A stretch of DNA of 64,000 bases from positions 172,970 through 236,969 of the forward strand of contig NZ_JGZD01000008.1 of assembly GCF_000741645.1 (NCBI RefSeq), given 5' to 3'. This document shows positions 8,405 through 18,450 of this stretch, in pieces. Source of the DNA: Bifidobacterium minimum. GTDB lineage: Bacteria > Actinomycetota > Actinomycetes > Actinomycetales > Bifidobacteriaceae. Positions within the stretch are counted from its first letter, which is position 1. Each line of letters begins with the position of its first letter. A model generated the notes under the pieces. The model ran no database searches. It was not told where the DNA came from and was given only the letters and a program-made list of their open reading frames with translations. Position numbers and translations under genes: made by a program.

Positions 8405-9996
8405 CGGACGTCGGCCGCCCGGCGCGCCATCCACGCCTCGACGTCGTCGATCTCCTTCGGGATTCCCGCGGAGATCCATTCGGGACCGTTCTCGGTCATG
8501 AGGACGTCATCCTCGATCCGGATGCCGATTCCCCTCATCTCCTTAGGGAGAAGGAGATCGTTCTGGGCGAAGTAGAGTCCCGGTTCGATGGTGAAGACCA
8601 TGCCGGGGCGAATCTTCGCCTCCTGATAGGACTCGTAGCGGGCCTGCGCGCAGTCGTGCACGTCAAGACCGAGATGATGGGCCACCCCGCACGCCAGCCA
8701 GCGCCTGTGCTGCTGTCCCTCGGGGGACAGGGACTCCTCGACGTCCACATGGAGAATCCCCCAATCATGCAGCCGCTGGGCGATGACGCGCATGCACGCG
8801 TGGTGGATGTCCGAATACGTGGCGCCCGGACGAGCCGCCTCGAATCCCGCCCGCTGGGAGTCCAGAACGGCCTGATAGAGCCTGCGCTGCAGCGCGGTGA
8901 AATGTCCGCCGACGGGGAACGTGCGGGTGATGTCCGCGGTGTAGAGGCTGTCGACCTCGACCCCGGCATCGATGAGGAGCATCTCGCCCTCGCCGACGAC
9001 TCCGGTGTTGCGCATCCAGTGCAGTATCGGCGCATGGGCGCCGGAGGCGATGATCGTGTCATACCCGACCGCGTTGCCCTCCTCCCGGGCCACGGAATTG
9101 AACGCGCCTTCGAGGATCCTCTCCGACCGGGGCCGCCCGACGGCCTTGGGAAGACGGGACAGAATGCGGTCGAAACCGTCCTTGGTGGCGTCCACCGCAC
9201 GACGGATCTCGCGGACCTCGAAGTCGTCCTTGACCATGCGCTGCTCCGAGGCGAACTCATGGAATCTGTTGTCATGGTCCGTGTTGTCGCGCCGGTCGGG
9301 GAACCCGTTGGCTTCGCGCAGCGATTCGACCATGGAGCTGACGGATTCGTCGGTTCCGGGGATGACCCGCACGCGCACGGATCCCGCCTCCGCGCCGACG
9401 TCCTTGCCCACCGAATCCGCGAGCTGCGCTATGTCATGCGTTTCGATGCCCGTCATGGCGGCGAGCTCCTTGAGACCTGCGCGGGGACCCACCCAATACT
9501 CGCCGTAATGGGCGTCGCGATAGTAGTCCTCGGTGCTGTTGTCGGCGCGGGGAGCGACGAAGAGCTCGGGAACATGGGTCTCGCCCGCCGCCGCGCGCGG
9601 GTCGTCGGGATCGAGCGGGTTGAGGACGAGGACGGCCCCCGCCTCATAGTCCTGCCCCAGACCCGTGTAATAGGTGAAGGCGCTATCGGGACGGAACGCG
9701 TAGTCGCAATCGTTGTTGCGAACCTTGGGCTGACCGGCGGGAATGACCAGACGCTCCCCGGGGAACCGGCTCCCGAGCTTCCTCAGCCGAGCAGGCGTGT
9801 AGCCGCTCGAGGGAAGCGGCTGGACCGCGGGCTCGTTGTTGTCCCAGCCCGTGGTCATGAATTCCTTGAAGACCCTGCTGTTGGGGCGCAGCGAGCGATT
9901 GTTCACCCTGTCGGACATCGGCTGGTCGTCCCTTGGGGCCGATGCGCTCTCCTCCCGCTCGTAGCGCCTATCCTGCTCGGTGATGATCTCGCCCAT
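8401..9996 (-). CDS. pepP: Xaa-Pro aminopeptidase (aminopeptidase P)
   Basis: A 531-residue M24-family metallopeptidase that removes an N-terminal residue preceding proline. After an N-terminal creatinase-like domain, the pita-bread catalytic domain shows the five metal ligands in order: the two Asp in DAGVEVDSLYTADITRTFP, His in VAHHLGLDVHD, Glu in FTIEPGLYF and Glu in IRIEDDVLM. It would act in the cytoplasm on imported peptides, fitting the adjacent peptide importer. The start ATG at 9996 is preceded by AAAGGA five bases away; a GTG three bases earlier is a poorer choice. It forms a two-gene operon with the Nudix gene. The first 45 residues are charged and probably unstructured. Confidence 0.92.
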   Translation of the reverse strand: MGEIITEQDRRYEREESASAPRDDQPMSDRVNNRSLRPNSRVFKEFMTTGWDNNEPAVQPLPSSGYTPARLRKLGSRFPGERLVIPAGQPKVRNNDCDYAFRPDSAFTYYTGLGQDYEAGAVLVLNPLDPDDPRAAAGETHVPELFVAPRADNSTEDYYRDAHYGEYWVGPRAGLKELAAMTGIETHDIAQLADSVGKDVGAEAGSVRVRVIPGTDESVSSMVESLREANGFPDRRDNTDHDNRFHEFASEQRMVKDDFEVREIRRAVDATKDGFDRILSRLPKAVGRPRSERILEGAFNSVAREEGNAVGYDTIIASGAHAPILHWMRNTGVVGEGEMLLIDAGVEVDSLYTADITRTFPVGGHFTALQRRLYQAVLDSQRAGFEAARPGATYSDIHHACMRVIAQRLHDWGILHVDVEESLSPEGQQHRRWLACGVAHHLGLDVHDCAQARYESYQEAKIRPGMVFTIEPGLYFAQNDLLLPKEMRGIGIRIEDDVLMTENGPEWISAGIPKEIDDVEAWMARRAADVR

Positions 9997-10116
9997 CACG
10001 ATCCTTTCCTGTCGATGTCCGTTACTGTGGATGTCCGTCCGAGGAGTCCGCGTCCGCGTCCGCGACCATTCTCACGGATCGACGGTGGACGGTGGAGTTC
10101 CCTGCGTCCGTCTGCC

Positions 10117-10152
10117 GTTCCGTCCGTCGTTCCGTCCGTCGTTCCGTCCGTC
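10117..10152. repeat. 12-bp tandem repeat, three copies
   Basis: GTTCCGTCCGTC occurs three times without mismatch at 10117-10128, 10129-10140 and 10141-10152. It lies in the pepP-folC gap and is not coding in any supported frame. Confidence 0.9.
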
Positions 10153-10370
10153 GCGAAATCCGGCTCCTTGTTGGATACTCATCCTCCGGCGACCATGGTA
10201 GTCGCGTTCCTGGCCGATCACCCGCGATGAACACCGGGACGCGCGCCGGAACGACGACGTATGGGCGCCGGAACGTGCGGGTTCGGCGCATGTGGGGCGT
10301 GATCCATGACGTGCCATCCGGAACGATGCCATCGGGGATGACGGACGCATCGGGGACGATGGGCAGCGGC

Positions 10371-10376
10371 TAGAAT
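10371..10376 (+). promoter_or_regulatory. -10-like box for folC
   Basis: TAGAAT matches the -10 consensus at five of six positions. No good -35 element is seen at the proper spacing. Transcription from here would begin near 10383, which would place the in-frame ATG at 10375 upstream of the message and favours the start at 10462. Confidence 0.4.
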
Positions 10377-10461
10377 GACACCGGAACATAGGATTCGGAC
10401 CTGTCCCGCAGCGGGAGAGGCCGTCGTGAAGCGCGTGGGCGCGGTGAGGGGACGTCGGAAC

Positions 10462-11880
10462 ATGTCATTCGAGCATCCCAACAGGTACGGGAAAAGAATG
10501 TTGGATGTCGAGCGTGAGATCATGCGACGACCTCCCGAGCACAACACCACGAACCTCGATCTGGATCGCATGGACATGATCCTCGACCTGATGGGACATC
10601 CCGAGGAGTCGTTCCGCGTCATCCACATCACGGGAACCAACGGCAAGGGGTCGACGGCCCGGATGGCGGAGGCGTTGTGCCGCGCCTATGGCATGCGCAC
10701 CGGCCTGTACACCTCGCCTCATCTGGAACGCATCAACGAGAGGATCGGCATCGACGGGCGGCCTCTGACCGACGATGATTTCATAGACGCATGGGATCAG
10801 GTCCACGATCTGGTGGATATCGTCGACGCCCGCATGTCCGAGGCGGGGAAGCCGCCCATGAGCTTCTTCGAGGTCCTCACGGCGATGGCGGTGTGGGCCT
10901 TCGCCGACGCCCCGGTGGACGTCGCCGTGGTGGAGGTGGGGATGGGCGGACGCTGGGACGCCACCAATGTGCTTGACGCGGACGCCGCGATCATCGGCCC
11001 GGTGGACATGGACCATATGCAGTGGCTGGGGGACACCGTCGAGGAGATCGCATCCGAGAAGTCGGGGATCATCAAACCGGGATGCACGGCGATCATCGGC
11101 CCGCAGCCTCATGCGGAGAAGGTCATGCCCATTCTCATGGACGCCGCACGAGCCGCGTCGGCAACGGTTCTGCGCGACGGCGAGGAGATGCGGGTCGAGT
11201 CCCGCATGCCCGCGGTGGGAGGGCAGGTCGCCACTCTGCGAACGCCTCTGGGAGAATACCCGCAGATACCCATCGCGAAGTTCGGAGCTCATCAGGCGCA
11301 TAACGCGCTCGCCGCCGTGGCCGCCGCCGAGGTGGTCGTTCCCGTCGCGGGGATGCTTGACGTGGACATCGTGTCGCAGGCGCTGGGATCCGTCGTCATT
11401 CCGGGCCGCATCGAGCCCGTGCGGACCTCTCCGACCATCATCATCGACGGCGGGCACAACGTGAACGCCGCCCAATCCCTGCGCGACGCCATCGAGGAGA
11501 ACTACGACTTCTCGCAGGTGGTCGGCGTCGTGTCGATGATGCGCGACAAGCAGGTCGAGGACTATCTGGGCGTTCTCGAACCGCTGCTCAGCCAGGTGGT
11601 CGTGACCGAGAACTCCTGGCGCGACAGGGTCATGCCCGCCGAGGAACTGGAGAGGATCGCGGTGGGGGTGTTCGGCCGCGACCGGGTCGTTCGCCGTGAC
11701 ATGCTTCCCGACGCGATCCAGACGGCGGTGGATCTGGTGGATTCCCAGGATGAGATGGGGATCGGCTATGGCCACGGCGTTCTGATATGCGGAAGCTTCG
11801 TCACGGCAGGCGATGCGCGCGTGCTGCTCAAGGAGCGGCATGATCCGGATCTCGACAAGCCCAAATCCGAACGTGCGTGA
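10462..11880 (+). CDS. folC: Bifunctional folylpolyglutamate synthase / dihydrofolate synthase
   Basis: An ATP-dependent Mur-ligase-fold enzyme that adds glutamate to dihydropteroate or folates. Seen: HITGTNGKGSTARM (P-loop of FolC), TSPHLERINERIGIDG, the central VEVGMGGRWDATNVL block, DHMQWLGDTVEEIASEKSGI, and IDGGHNVNAAQSLRDAI in the C-terminal domain. Length 472 residues from ATG 10462, which has GAGGGGAC eight bases before it; an in-frame ATG at 10375 would add 29 residues of unfolded-looking sequence and overlaps a -10-like box. It is followed 12 bases later by smc and is probably cotranscribed with it. Confidence 0.92.
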   Translation: MSFEHPNRYGKRMLDVEREIMRRPPEHNTTNLDLDRMDMILDLMGHPEESFRVIHITGTNGKGSTARMAEALCRAYGMRTGLYTSPHLERINERIGIDGRPLTDDDFIDAWDQVHDLVDIVDARMSEAGKPPMSFFEVLTAMAVWAFADAPVDVAVVEVGMGGRWDATNVLDADAAIIGPVDMDHMQWLGDTVEEIASEKSGIIKPGCTAIIGPQPHAEKVMPILMDAARAASATVLRDGEEMRVESRMPAVGGQVATLRTPLGEYPQIPIAKFGAHQAHNALAAVAAAEVVVPVAGMLDVDIVSQALGSVVIPGRIEPVRTSPTIIIDGGHNVNAAQSLRDAIEENYDFSQVVGVVSMMRDKQVEDYLGVLEPLLSQVVVTENSWRDRVMPAEELERIAVGVFGRDRVVRRDMLPDAIQTAVDLVDSQDEMGIGYGHGVLICGSFVTAGDARVLLKERHDPDLDKPKSERA

Positions 11881-11892
11881 CGCGGATCGCCC

Positions 11893-14800
11893 ATGTATCT
11901 CAAAGAACTGACCCTGCGCGGTTTCAAATCCTTCGCCTCGTCGACGACGCTGCGGTTCGAGCCCGGGATCACGGCGGTCGTGGGGCCGAACGGATCGGGC
12001 AAGTCCAATATCGTCGACGCGTTGACCTGGGTTATGGGGGAGCAGGGCGCACGCAATCTTCGGGGGACGTCGATGGAGGACGTCATCTTCGCGGGCACGG
12101 CCACGCGTCCCGCATTGGGACGGGCCCAGGTGACGCTGACGATCGACAACTCCGATCATGCGCTCGACATCCCCTATGCCGAGGTGACGATCAGCAGAAC
12201 GGTTTTCCGCAACGGCGGCTCCGAGTATGCGATCAACGGCAGCCAGTGCCGGCTTCTGGACATTCAGGAGCTGCTATCGGACACGGGTCTGGGCCAGCAG
12301 ATGCACGTCATCGTCGGCCAGGGACGGCTGGACGCGATCCTTCGGGCCGATCCGGCGGGGAACAGGGCCTTCATCGAGGAGGCCGCGGGAATACTCAAGC
12401 ATCGCAAACGCAAGGAGAGGGCTCTTCGCAAACTCGCCGCCAGCGAGGACAACCTGTCGAGGGTTGACGATCTCATCGCGGAGCTGCGTCGGCAGATGGG
12501 TCCATTGGGGAGACAGGCGCGCATATCGCGTCGTGCGGATCGCATCACGGCGGCCCTGCGCGATGCGCGATGCCGTGTGGCCGCCGACGACGCCCTGACC
12601 TTGACGCGTCGGCTTGAGGAGATCACGCGATCCTCGCGGACGGCGCGCGAATCATTGTCGCAGGCGACTCAGCAGGCCGACGAGCTGCGCGCGCGCATCG
12701 CCGAATTGGAGGATCGCGGCACCGCGTCAAATCCCGAGCTGTCTCAATGCGAACGCGACTGGCATGAGCTGACCCAGGAGGCACAGCGCCTGAGATCGAT
12801 GGCCGGAGTCGCCGTCGAACGGGCCGGATCCCTGCGCGCGTCGATGATCCATGAGTCGGGCGGGGACCCCGATGTCATCCGTCATCGCGCGGAGGAGCTG
12901 GCCTCCCAGGCGTCCGATATGGACGACGCCGTCGCACAGCGGCGTCTGGCCCTGGATGAAGCTACGGAGCGTCGTGCCGAGGATGAGCGGCGTCTGGCGT
13001 CGACCCGGCAGACGATGGCCCAGCTCCGACGGACGGCCCAGGAAAGGGAGGCCAGGCTTTCGCGTATCCGCGAGCTGATCGCCAAGGAGGATTCGGCCGC
13101 GCAGCTGGCCCGTTCCCGCGCCGGGGACCTTGACGCGCGGCATGATGAGATCGCACGCGAGATCGAGGATGTCGGCCAGCGTGTCTCGCGAACGGATCAG
13201 GAGGACCACGGGGATCCCGACGCCGGCGAGCGTTCGCTCAATCAGGCTTCCGACGAGCTCAGGGCGCGCAGAGATGAGGTCGCCTCCATCGAGAGGCGGC
13301 GGCGTGAGGTGGAATCCCAGGCGATATCGCTCGAGGCCAAGGCCGCCGCGTTGGACGAGACCCTGTCCAATCGGGATGGCGACGGGGAGTCCCGTATCCA
13401 TGGGGACGTCACCGTGCATGGCCGGCTGTGGGACTTTCTCCGTGTGGAGTCGGGGTGGGAGGCGGCCGTGGACCGTGTCCTCGGCCCGTGGGGGACGGCC
13501 TTTGTGGTGTCGGGGGACGACGACATAGCGTCGATCGTTCTGTCTTCGGATTCGGATTCGGATTTCGTCACGGTTATGCGTCCATGGTCCGATGGCGATG
13601 GCGATGGTACCGGTGATGGCACCGGCGATAGCGATGGTGACGGCGACGGCGGGTCGCGGGTCCGTCCCGTGCTGTCGGGCTCCCTGGCTGATCGTCTTTC
13701 GGTCAACCCGGAATGCCCGGACGGGGACTTCGCGCGCTCCGTGGTGGAGACGGTGTCCGCGATGGTGGTGGACGTGGCCTGCGCGGACTCCGCCCGGGAG
13801 GCTTTGGATCTGGTCCGTGACGGGCGGTGGAGGGCGGCGGTGACCTCCGACGGCGTGATGGCGCGGCGGGGCGCGGCGATGTCCGGCACGTCCGACGGAT
13901 CGTCGGATATGCTCCTCGCCGCCGCGAGGGATCAGGCCCGCGCGCAGGCGCGTGAGAGGCGTCGTGAGGTAGCGGACTTCCACGACGCGCATGAGGCCGC
14001 CGTCCATGCGGTTGACGAGGCCTCCCGGCGGGTGGAGTCGATGAGGGCCGAACTGGCGGAGGCTCGGCTGCATGAGCGTGAATCCCGTAGCCGCCGAGGA
14101 ATCGCGAAGGCGTCTTCTCGAGCTGCGTCGTCAGCTGTCCCAGGTGGATGACGCCCGTCATGAATGCCGCGATCAGGAGAAAGCCCATCAGGAGCGCGCC
14201 CAGGACGCCCGGCGTGCGCTCGCGTCGCCGGAGGGTGGTGCGGGCGAGGGGAACACGGACATCGATTCCCTTGCCGAGCACGAGACGCGGCTGGAGTCCG
14301 CGCTGGCTCGGAGCCGCCAGACGGAGATGGACGCGACGATGGCATGGAAGGAGGCCTCGCGTTCCTGCGAATCCCTGCGCAGGCAGTCGGATATGCTGTC
14401 TGATGAGGCCGCTCGTCTTCTGAAGAAGCGCGAGCAGGCGCGGCGGCGCAATGCGGACATCCAGACCGCCATCGACGTCGTGACGAGGGTCGCGGCGGAC
14501 GCGCGGCGGGCCGCGGGAATGGCCGACGCCGCCATCGAGGCGGTGGCGGAGCGCAGATCGGCGCTGATGGAGGCGCTGGCGTCCACCAACGACATGCTCC
14601 GGGGACTTCGCGCCCGAAGGGATGATCTCGAACCCCGGCTGGAAGATCTGAGATCCGAGGTCCATCACGTGGATCTGGACATGCAGCGGACGCGGTCCGC
14701 GTATGACGAATTGTCCCGAAAGTCGTCGGAGGAGCTCGGCATGGACGTCAACGAGCTCATCCGGGATTTCGGACCCGACAGGCCGGTTCCGCTTCTCGAC

Positions 14801-15610
14801 GATGATGGGCGACCGATCCCCGTGGACGGGGATTCGGACGACGACGCCGCGGTCGACGGGGATTCCGACGAGTCCGGTGGCTCCGGGGAATCGCCGGATT
14901 CCCCGATCCGGTATCGGACGGTGCCGTATGACCGCGCCGAACAGGAGAAGAGGCGCGACAAGGCCCAGAGGGATCTCGCCGCTCTGGGCCGCGTCAACCC
15001 TCTGGCCACGGAGGAGTATGACGCGCTTGAGGAGAGGCATCGCTTTCTGGTGTCGCAGCGCGATGACGTCGTCGCGGGACGGAAGGACCTGATGACGCTG
15101 GTCTCTCGGATCGACTCCACCATGGTCGAGGTGTTCCGGAGCGCCTTCGAGGACACCGCCAGGGCCTTCGAGGACGTGTTCTCCACGTTGTTCCCCGGCG
15201 GCAGGGGACGGCTGCGCCTGGAGGATCCCGACGACCCCCTGACGACGGGTGTCGTGGTCGAGGCCAGCCCCGCGGGGAAGAGGGTCCGACAGCTCAGTCT
15301 GCTGTCCGGCGGAGAACGGTCGTTGACGGCGTTGGCCCTTCTGCTCGCCATATTCACCGCGCGCCCCAGCCCGTTCTACGTCATGGACGAGGTCGAGGCC
15401 GCGCTTGATGACGTCAATCTGTCGCGTCTGCTCGACGCCCTGTCCTCACTCAGCAGGCACGCGCAGCTCATCGTCATCACGCATCAGCAGAGGACGATGG
15501 AGATCGCCGACGCCTTGTACGGCGTCACCATGCGCTCTGATGGCGTCACGTCGGTGATCAGTCAGAGGCTGGATGCGTTCGGTGACGAAGACGGGAGCGC
15601 GCGGCCTTGA
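11893..15610 (+). pseudogene. smc: Chromosome segregation ATPase SMC, single-base frameshift in the second coiled coil
   Basis: Two frames together give one SMC of about 1238 residues. The first (ATG 11893) has the N-terminal ATPase half with GPNGSGKSN at residues 31-39, the Q-loop, the first coiled coil and the hinge, and runs out of frame at 14151. The second carries the return coiled coil and the C-terminal half with LSLLSGGERSLTALALLLA (signature) and FYVMDEVEAALDD (Walker B). The switch lies near 14084; removing one C from the CCC at 14084-14086 joins them as HERESVAAEESRRRL. The hinge holds an Asp/Gly-repeat insert (about residues 566-587) and an acidic insert lies before VNPLATEEY. SMC is normally important for chromosome segregation and its partners ScpA and ScpB are intact at 30-31.7 kb, so a sequencing error is plausible. 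The 3' end overlaps the convergent FemAB-like gene by 53 bases. Confidence 0.88.
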
Positions 15611-16583
15611 CTGCCGTGAGTCCACGGTACAGGCCCCTGCGCAGCGGGACGTCGCGGTCGGGAGCGATCTCGGCGACGTCCTCGGTGAATTTGGTCTTGA
15701 ACTCGTTCAGTCCGTTGAGCGTCGGAGAGAAATCGCTGCCGATGCCCATCAGATCGTAATCCCTCAGGCCCCGGCGGCCGAGCTCGCAGCATTCCCAGTA
15801 GAGCAGACGGTCGGTGGCATGCATCCTCATGGCGTCGGTCCGCATCGCCGCGTAGTACCGCACCGCCCTGGTGCCATTAACCGTGACGATGGACCAGGCA
15901 ATCACCTTGCCGTCGTGACGTGCCGCGAACACGCGGCAGTGGTCCTCGCCCAGGGTCCTGAGCATCGTTTCGTAATCCTCGATGGGGGCTGGGGCGAAAC
16001 CGTCCCGTGCCCCCGTCTCGACCATGATGTCGTAGTAGTCCGCGAAGGAACCGATGGCCCTCGTGGTCTCATCGGCGCATGTCGCCGGGCATTCTCGCAG
16101 GGATTTGCGCACGTCTCGCCTGCCGCGCCTTTTCATCCTCGCGAGGATCGCGTCGTCGCCGCCCGTCACGTCGATGATCACCGTGTGGTCGTACGGGACC
16201 GACGACAGGGTGGAATGGGTGAGCGGGGACTCGAACCATACGGCGCATCGCAGGAAAAGCTGCGAGCCGTCCCTGTGACGTATGGCCGACGACAGGGCGG
16301 CGAGGACGGATTCCTCCAGAGCCCGTGACGGCGTGCCGGACACCCATACGGGGCCATGCCATGAGCGGAGGAAACGGTAGCCATGCGTGGTGAACTCCAC
16401 CAGCGAGATCAGCGCGACGACCTCGTCTCCATCCCGGATGACGGCCGATCCCCAGTACCGCCGTCCCGGAATCGTGTTCTGGTACTCCATCCAGGCGTCC
16501 GTCTGCTCCAACGGAAGCGCGACGCCGTGGTCGTGCGCCTCACGCTGCGCGTCCTGTATGGTGGCGAATTCGACGCTGGTCAA
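15558..16583 (-). CDS. FemAB-like peptidoglycan interpeptide-bridge aminoacyltransferase
   Basis: The protein (341 residues from TTG 16583) resembles FemX/FemA GNAT-fold transferases, which use aminoacyl-tRNA to add bridge amino acids to lipid II. Seen: LEQTDAWMEYQNTIPG at the N-terminus, equal to the family's FxQxxxW block; MKRRGRRDVRKSLRE, equal to the conserved K.R..IRKA region; the acceptor region RDGFAPAPIEDYETML; and GSDFSPTLNGLNEFKTKF at the end, the family's characteristic GL..FK.gF block. The frame extends to an ATG at 16703 but those 40 residues do not resemble the family. murE lies immediately upstream on the same strand, so this is a peptidoglycan peptide locus. Its stop lies 53 bases inside convergent smc. 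Confidence 0.8.
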   Translation of the reverse strand: MTSVEFATIQDAQREAHDHGVALPLEQTDAWMEYQNTIPGRRYWGSAVIRDGDEVVALISLVEFTTHGYRFLRSWHGPVWVSGTPSRALEESVLAALSSAIRHRDGSQLFLRCAVWFESPLTHSTLSSVPYDHTVIIDVTGGDDAILARMKRRGRRDVRKSLRECPATCADETTRAIGSFADYYDIMVETGARDGFAPAPIEDYETMLRTLGEDHCRVFAARHDGKVIAWSIVTVNGTRAVRYYAAMRTDAMRMHATDRLLYWECCELGRRGLRDYDLMGIGSDFSPTLNGLNEFKTKFTEDVAEIAPDRDVPLRRGLYRGLTAVKAARSRLRHRTHPASD

Positions 16584-16774
16584 CGATGTCTCCAATCCTG
16601 TGCGGTTGTCACGCCCCTCGCATGGGTTCGGTTCCCCATGACGCGTGGCCACGGCCCACCTTACAACGTGTCGGATGACCGGATGCCGCGGAGGGGGATT
16701 CATGGCGGGACCGACACGGAACGCGGCGAGTGCGCGCGGTCCGCCGGTGTGTCAGCGTGTCGGCGTGTCGGCGC

Positions 16775-18424
16775 CTAGGACCGAGTGGAGCCGCGGGCAT
16801 CGTCGTCGCCTTCATCAGCGTTGCCTTCACCATCGTCGCCGCCGCCATCGACGCCGCCGGCGTTCGGACCATCGGCGTCAAGGCCCAGGGCGCGGCGCAG
16901 CACGACGCGGTCACCATCGTAGGGGACGCGCGCGCCGTTGATGATGTTGCAGGTCTCGTGTCCCTTGCCGATTACGAGGATGATCGACAGCCGATCCGGA
17001 TGGTTCCGCGCGTCGGCCACGGCCGCCTCGATCGCGGCCTCGCGGGGGATGACGATGCGCGCGCTCGCCGCGGGATCCGTGACGTGGTCGAGCATCTGGC
17101 GCGCTATGGCCTGGGGATCTTCGAAGTTGGGGTCGTCGAGCGTGAAGATGAACGACTCGACGCGTCCCAAGGCGGCCGTCACGATGCCCTCGCGTCTGTC
17201 AAGGGCCTTGCCTCCGGCCGACCCCGTGACGAGGATGATGCGGGGGTTCCGGTCCCCGAAGCGCCGGTCGACTTCGTCTAGCAGCGTCGACGTGCTGATG
17301 TGGTTGTGGGCGAAGTCGACGTATCCGATGATCCCGTCGGCGGAGACGTCCCGTTCCATGTGCCCTGGGACCTGGATGCCGGATGGCGCCGACATGGCCG
17401 GATCGTTGGGGGTGACGCCCGCGGCCGCGGCGATCGACATGGCCGCGGCCGCGTCGAGGGCGTTGGCCTCGCCCGGCATGGTCAGGGATATCGCGGGGAG
17501 CGTGACGCCGTTGACCACGGGAATGTAGCGGTCCAGATCGCTGGTCGTGGCGATCGTGGTGTCCGCGGGGCTGTCCAGACCCGATGCGGGATCGTGAAGG
17601 GCGAAGGTGTCGACATGGATGCCCCGTTCGGCCGCGTCCTGAAGAAGAAGACCGGCATGGTCGCTGTCCATCCCCAGAACGAGCCGCCGGCAGTTGCGCA
17701 CTATCTGGCGTTTGCAGAACAGATAATCCTCGAAGGTGGGATGCTCGATGGGGCTGATGTGGTCGGGGCTGATGTTGAGGAACGCCCCCACGTCGAAGGT
17801 CAGTCCGAACACGCGCTCGACCTTGTACGCCTGTGACGAGACCTCCATGACCATGTACCGCATGCCGTTGTCCACGGCCCGTCGCATGAGGCGCATCGCG
17901 TCCAGCGATTCGGGCGTGGTGAGGGTCGATTCGGTCATCGTGTGGCCGTCCACGCAGTTGGCGAGGGACGAGATCAGCCCGCAGCGTCCCCCCGACGCGG
18001 CGTTGAGGATGGCCTGGGTGAACCAGGCCGTCGTCGTCTTCCCCTTCGTTCCCGTGATGCCGATGAGGGTGAGCTCGTCCTGGGGACGCCCGTGGAATTC
18101 CGAGGCCAGCAGGCTCAGGGCCTTGCGCGAGTCGTCGACGATAAGGCCGGGTGCGGCGGTGCGTGCGCTCAGATCCGTTTCGGCGACATAGGCCGCAAGT
18201 CCTCTTGCGTCAGCTCCATCGAGGAACTCCGGACGGAAGCGCCCTTTGCAGCACATCATCGTCCCCGGGGTGATGCTTCTGCTGTCGTACGTCAACGACG
18301 TCAGCGGATCGTCGCAGCCGGGAACGTCGTCCGGGTCCATGGTCCACGTGGAAGGGGTGATGATCTCGCGCAGAAGGCCCGCGCCGTGCAGAAGCTCCGC
18401 CGCCGATCGCAACGACAATGACAT
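16775..18424 (-). CDS. murE: UDP-N-acetylmuramyl-tripeptide synthetase (MurE-like, probably L-lysine type)
   Basis: A 549-residue Mur ligase that adds the third amino acid to UDP-MurNAc-L-Ala-D-Glu. Seen: ITGTKGKTTTAWF (P-loop), LTTPESLDAMRLMRRAVDNG, MEVSSQAYKVERVFGL, NISPDHISPIEHPTFEDYLFCK, and in the C-terminal domain YVDFAHNHISTSTLL, VTGSAGGKALDRREG and DDPNFEDPQAIA. In meso-DAP enzymes the last motif is DNPR; D(D/N)P(N/A) is the form known from lysine-adding MurE, so L-lysine (or perhaps L-ornithine) is the likely substrate. Start at ATG 18424 with GGGAGAGG just before; a longer frame to 18520 overlaps the upstream gene. The Gly/Asp-rich tail is unusual. It lies 26 bases after the exonuclease gene and before the FemAB-like gene. 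Confidence 0.85.
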   Translation of the reverse strand: MSLSLRSAAELLHGAGLLREIITPSTWTMDPDDVPGCDDPLTSLTYDSRSITPGTMMCCKGRFRPEFLDGADARGLAAYVAETDLSARTAAPGLIVDDSRKALSLLASEFHGRPQDELTLIGITGTKGKTTTAWFTQAILNAASGGRCGLISSLANCVDGHTMTESTLTTPESLDAMRLMRRAVDNGMRYMVMEVSSQAYKVERVFGLTFDVGAFLNISPDHISPIEHPTFEDYLFCKRQIVRNCRRLVLGMDSDHAGLLLQDAAERGIHVDTFALHDPASGLDSPADTTIATTSDLDRYIPVVNGVTLPAISLTMPGEANALDAAAAMSIAAAAGVTPNDPAMSAPSGIQVPGHMERDVSADGIIGYVDFAHNHISTSTLLDEVDRRFGDRNPRIILVTGSAGGKALDRREGIVTAALGRVESFIFTLDDPNFEDPQAIARQMLDHVTDPAASARIVIPREAAIEAAVADARNHPDRLSIILVIGKGHETCNIINGARVPYDGDRVVLRRALGLDADGPNAGGVDGGGDDGEGNADEGDDDARGSTRS

Positions 18425-18450
18425 GGTCCTCTCCCTTGCGTTCGATGAGC

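Larger units (their letters stand above)
10000..10461. other. Intergenic region between pepP and folC
   Basis: No gene is supported here. The region holds the RBS of the pepP gene, a 12-base tandem repeat (listed separately), two direct copies of GCGCCGGAACG near 10236-10275, and a -10-like TAGAAT at 10371-10376 pointing to folC. An ATG at 10375 is in frame with folC but overlaps that box. Confidence 0.5.

Noticed and set aside
8398..10230. Open plus-strand frame of 610 codons opposite the pepP gene
   Set aside because: It is antisense to a protein with complete M24 motifs and its own translation is Arg/Gly/Val-rich with no recognisable domain; high-GC third positions create such shadows.
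10465..12159. Open minus-strand frame of 564 codons opposite folC and smc
   Set aside because: No family motif, very rich in His/Arg/Asp, and it covers the ends of two clear genes.
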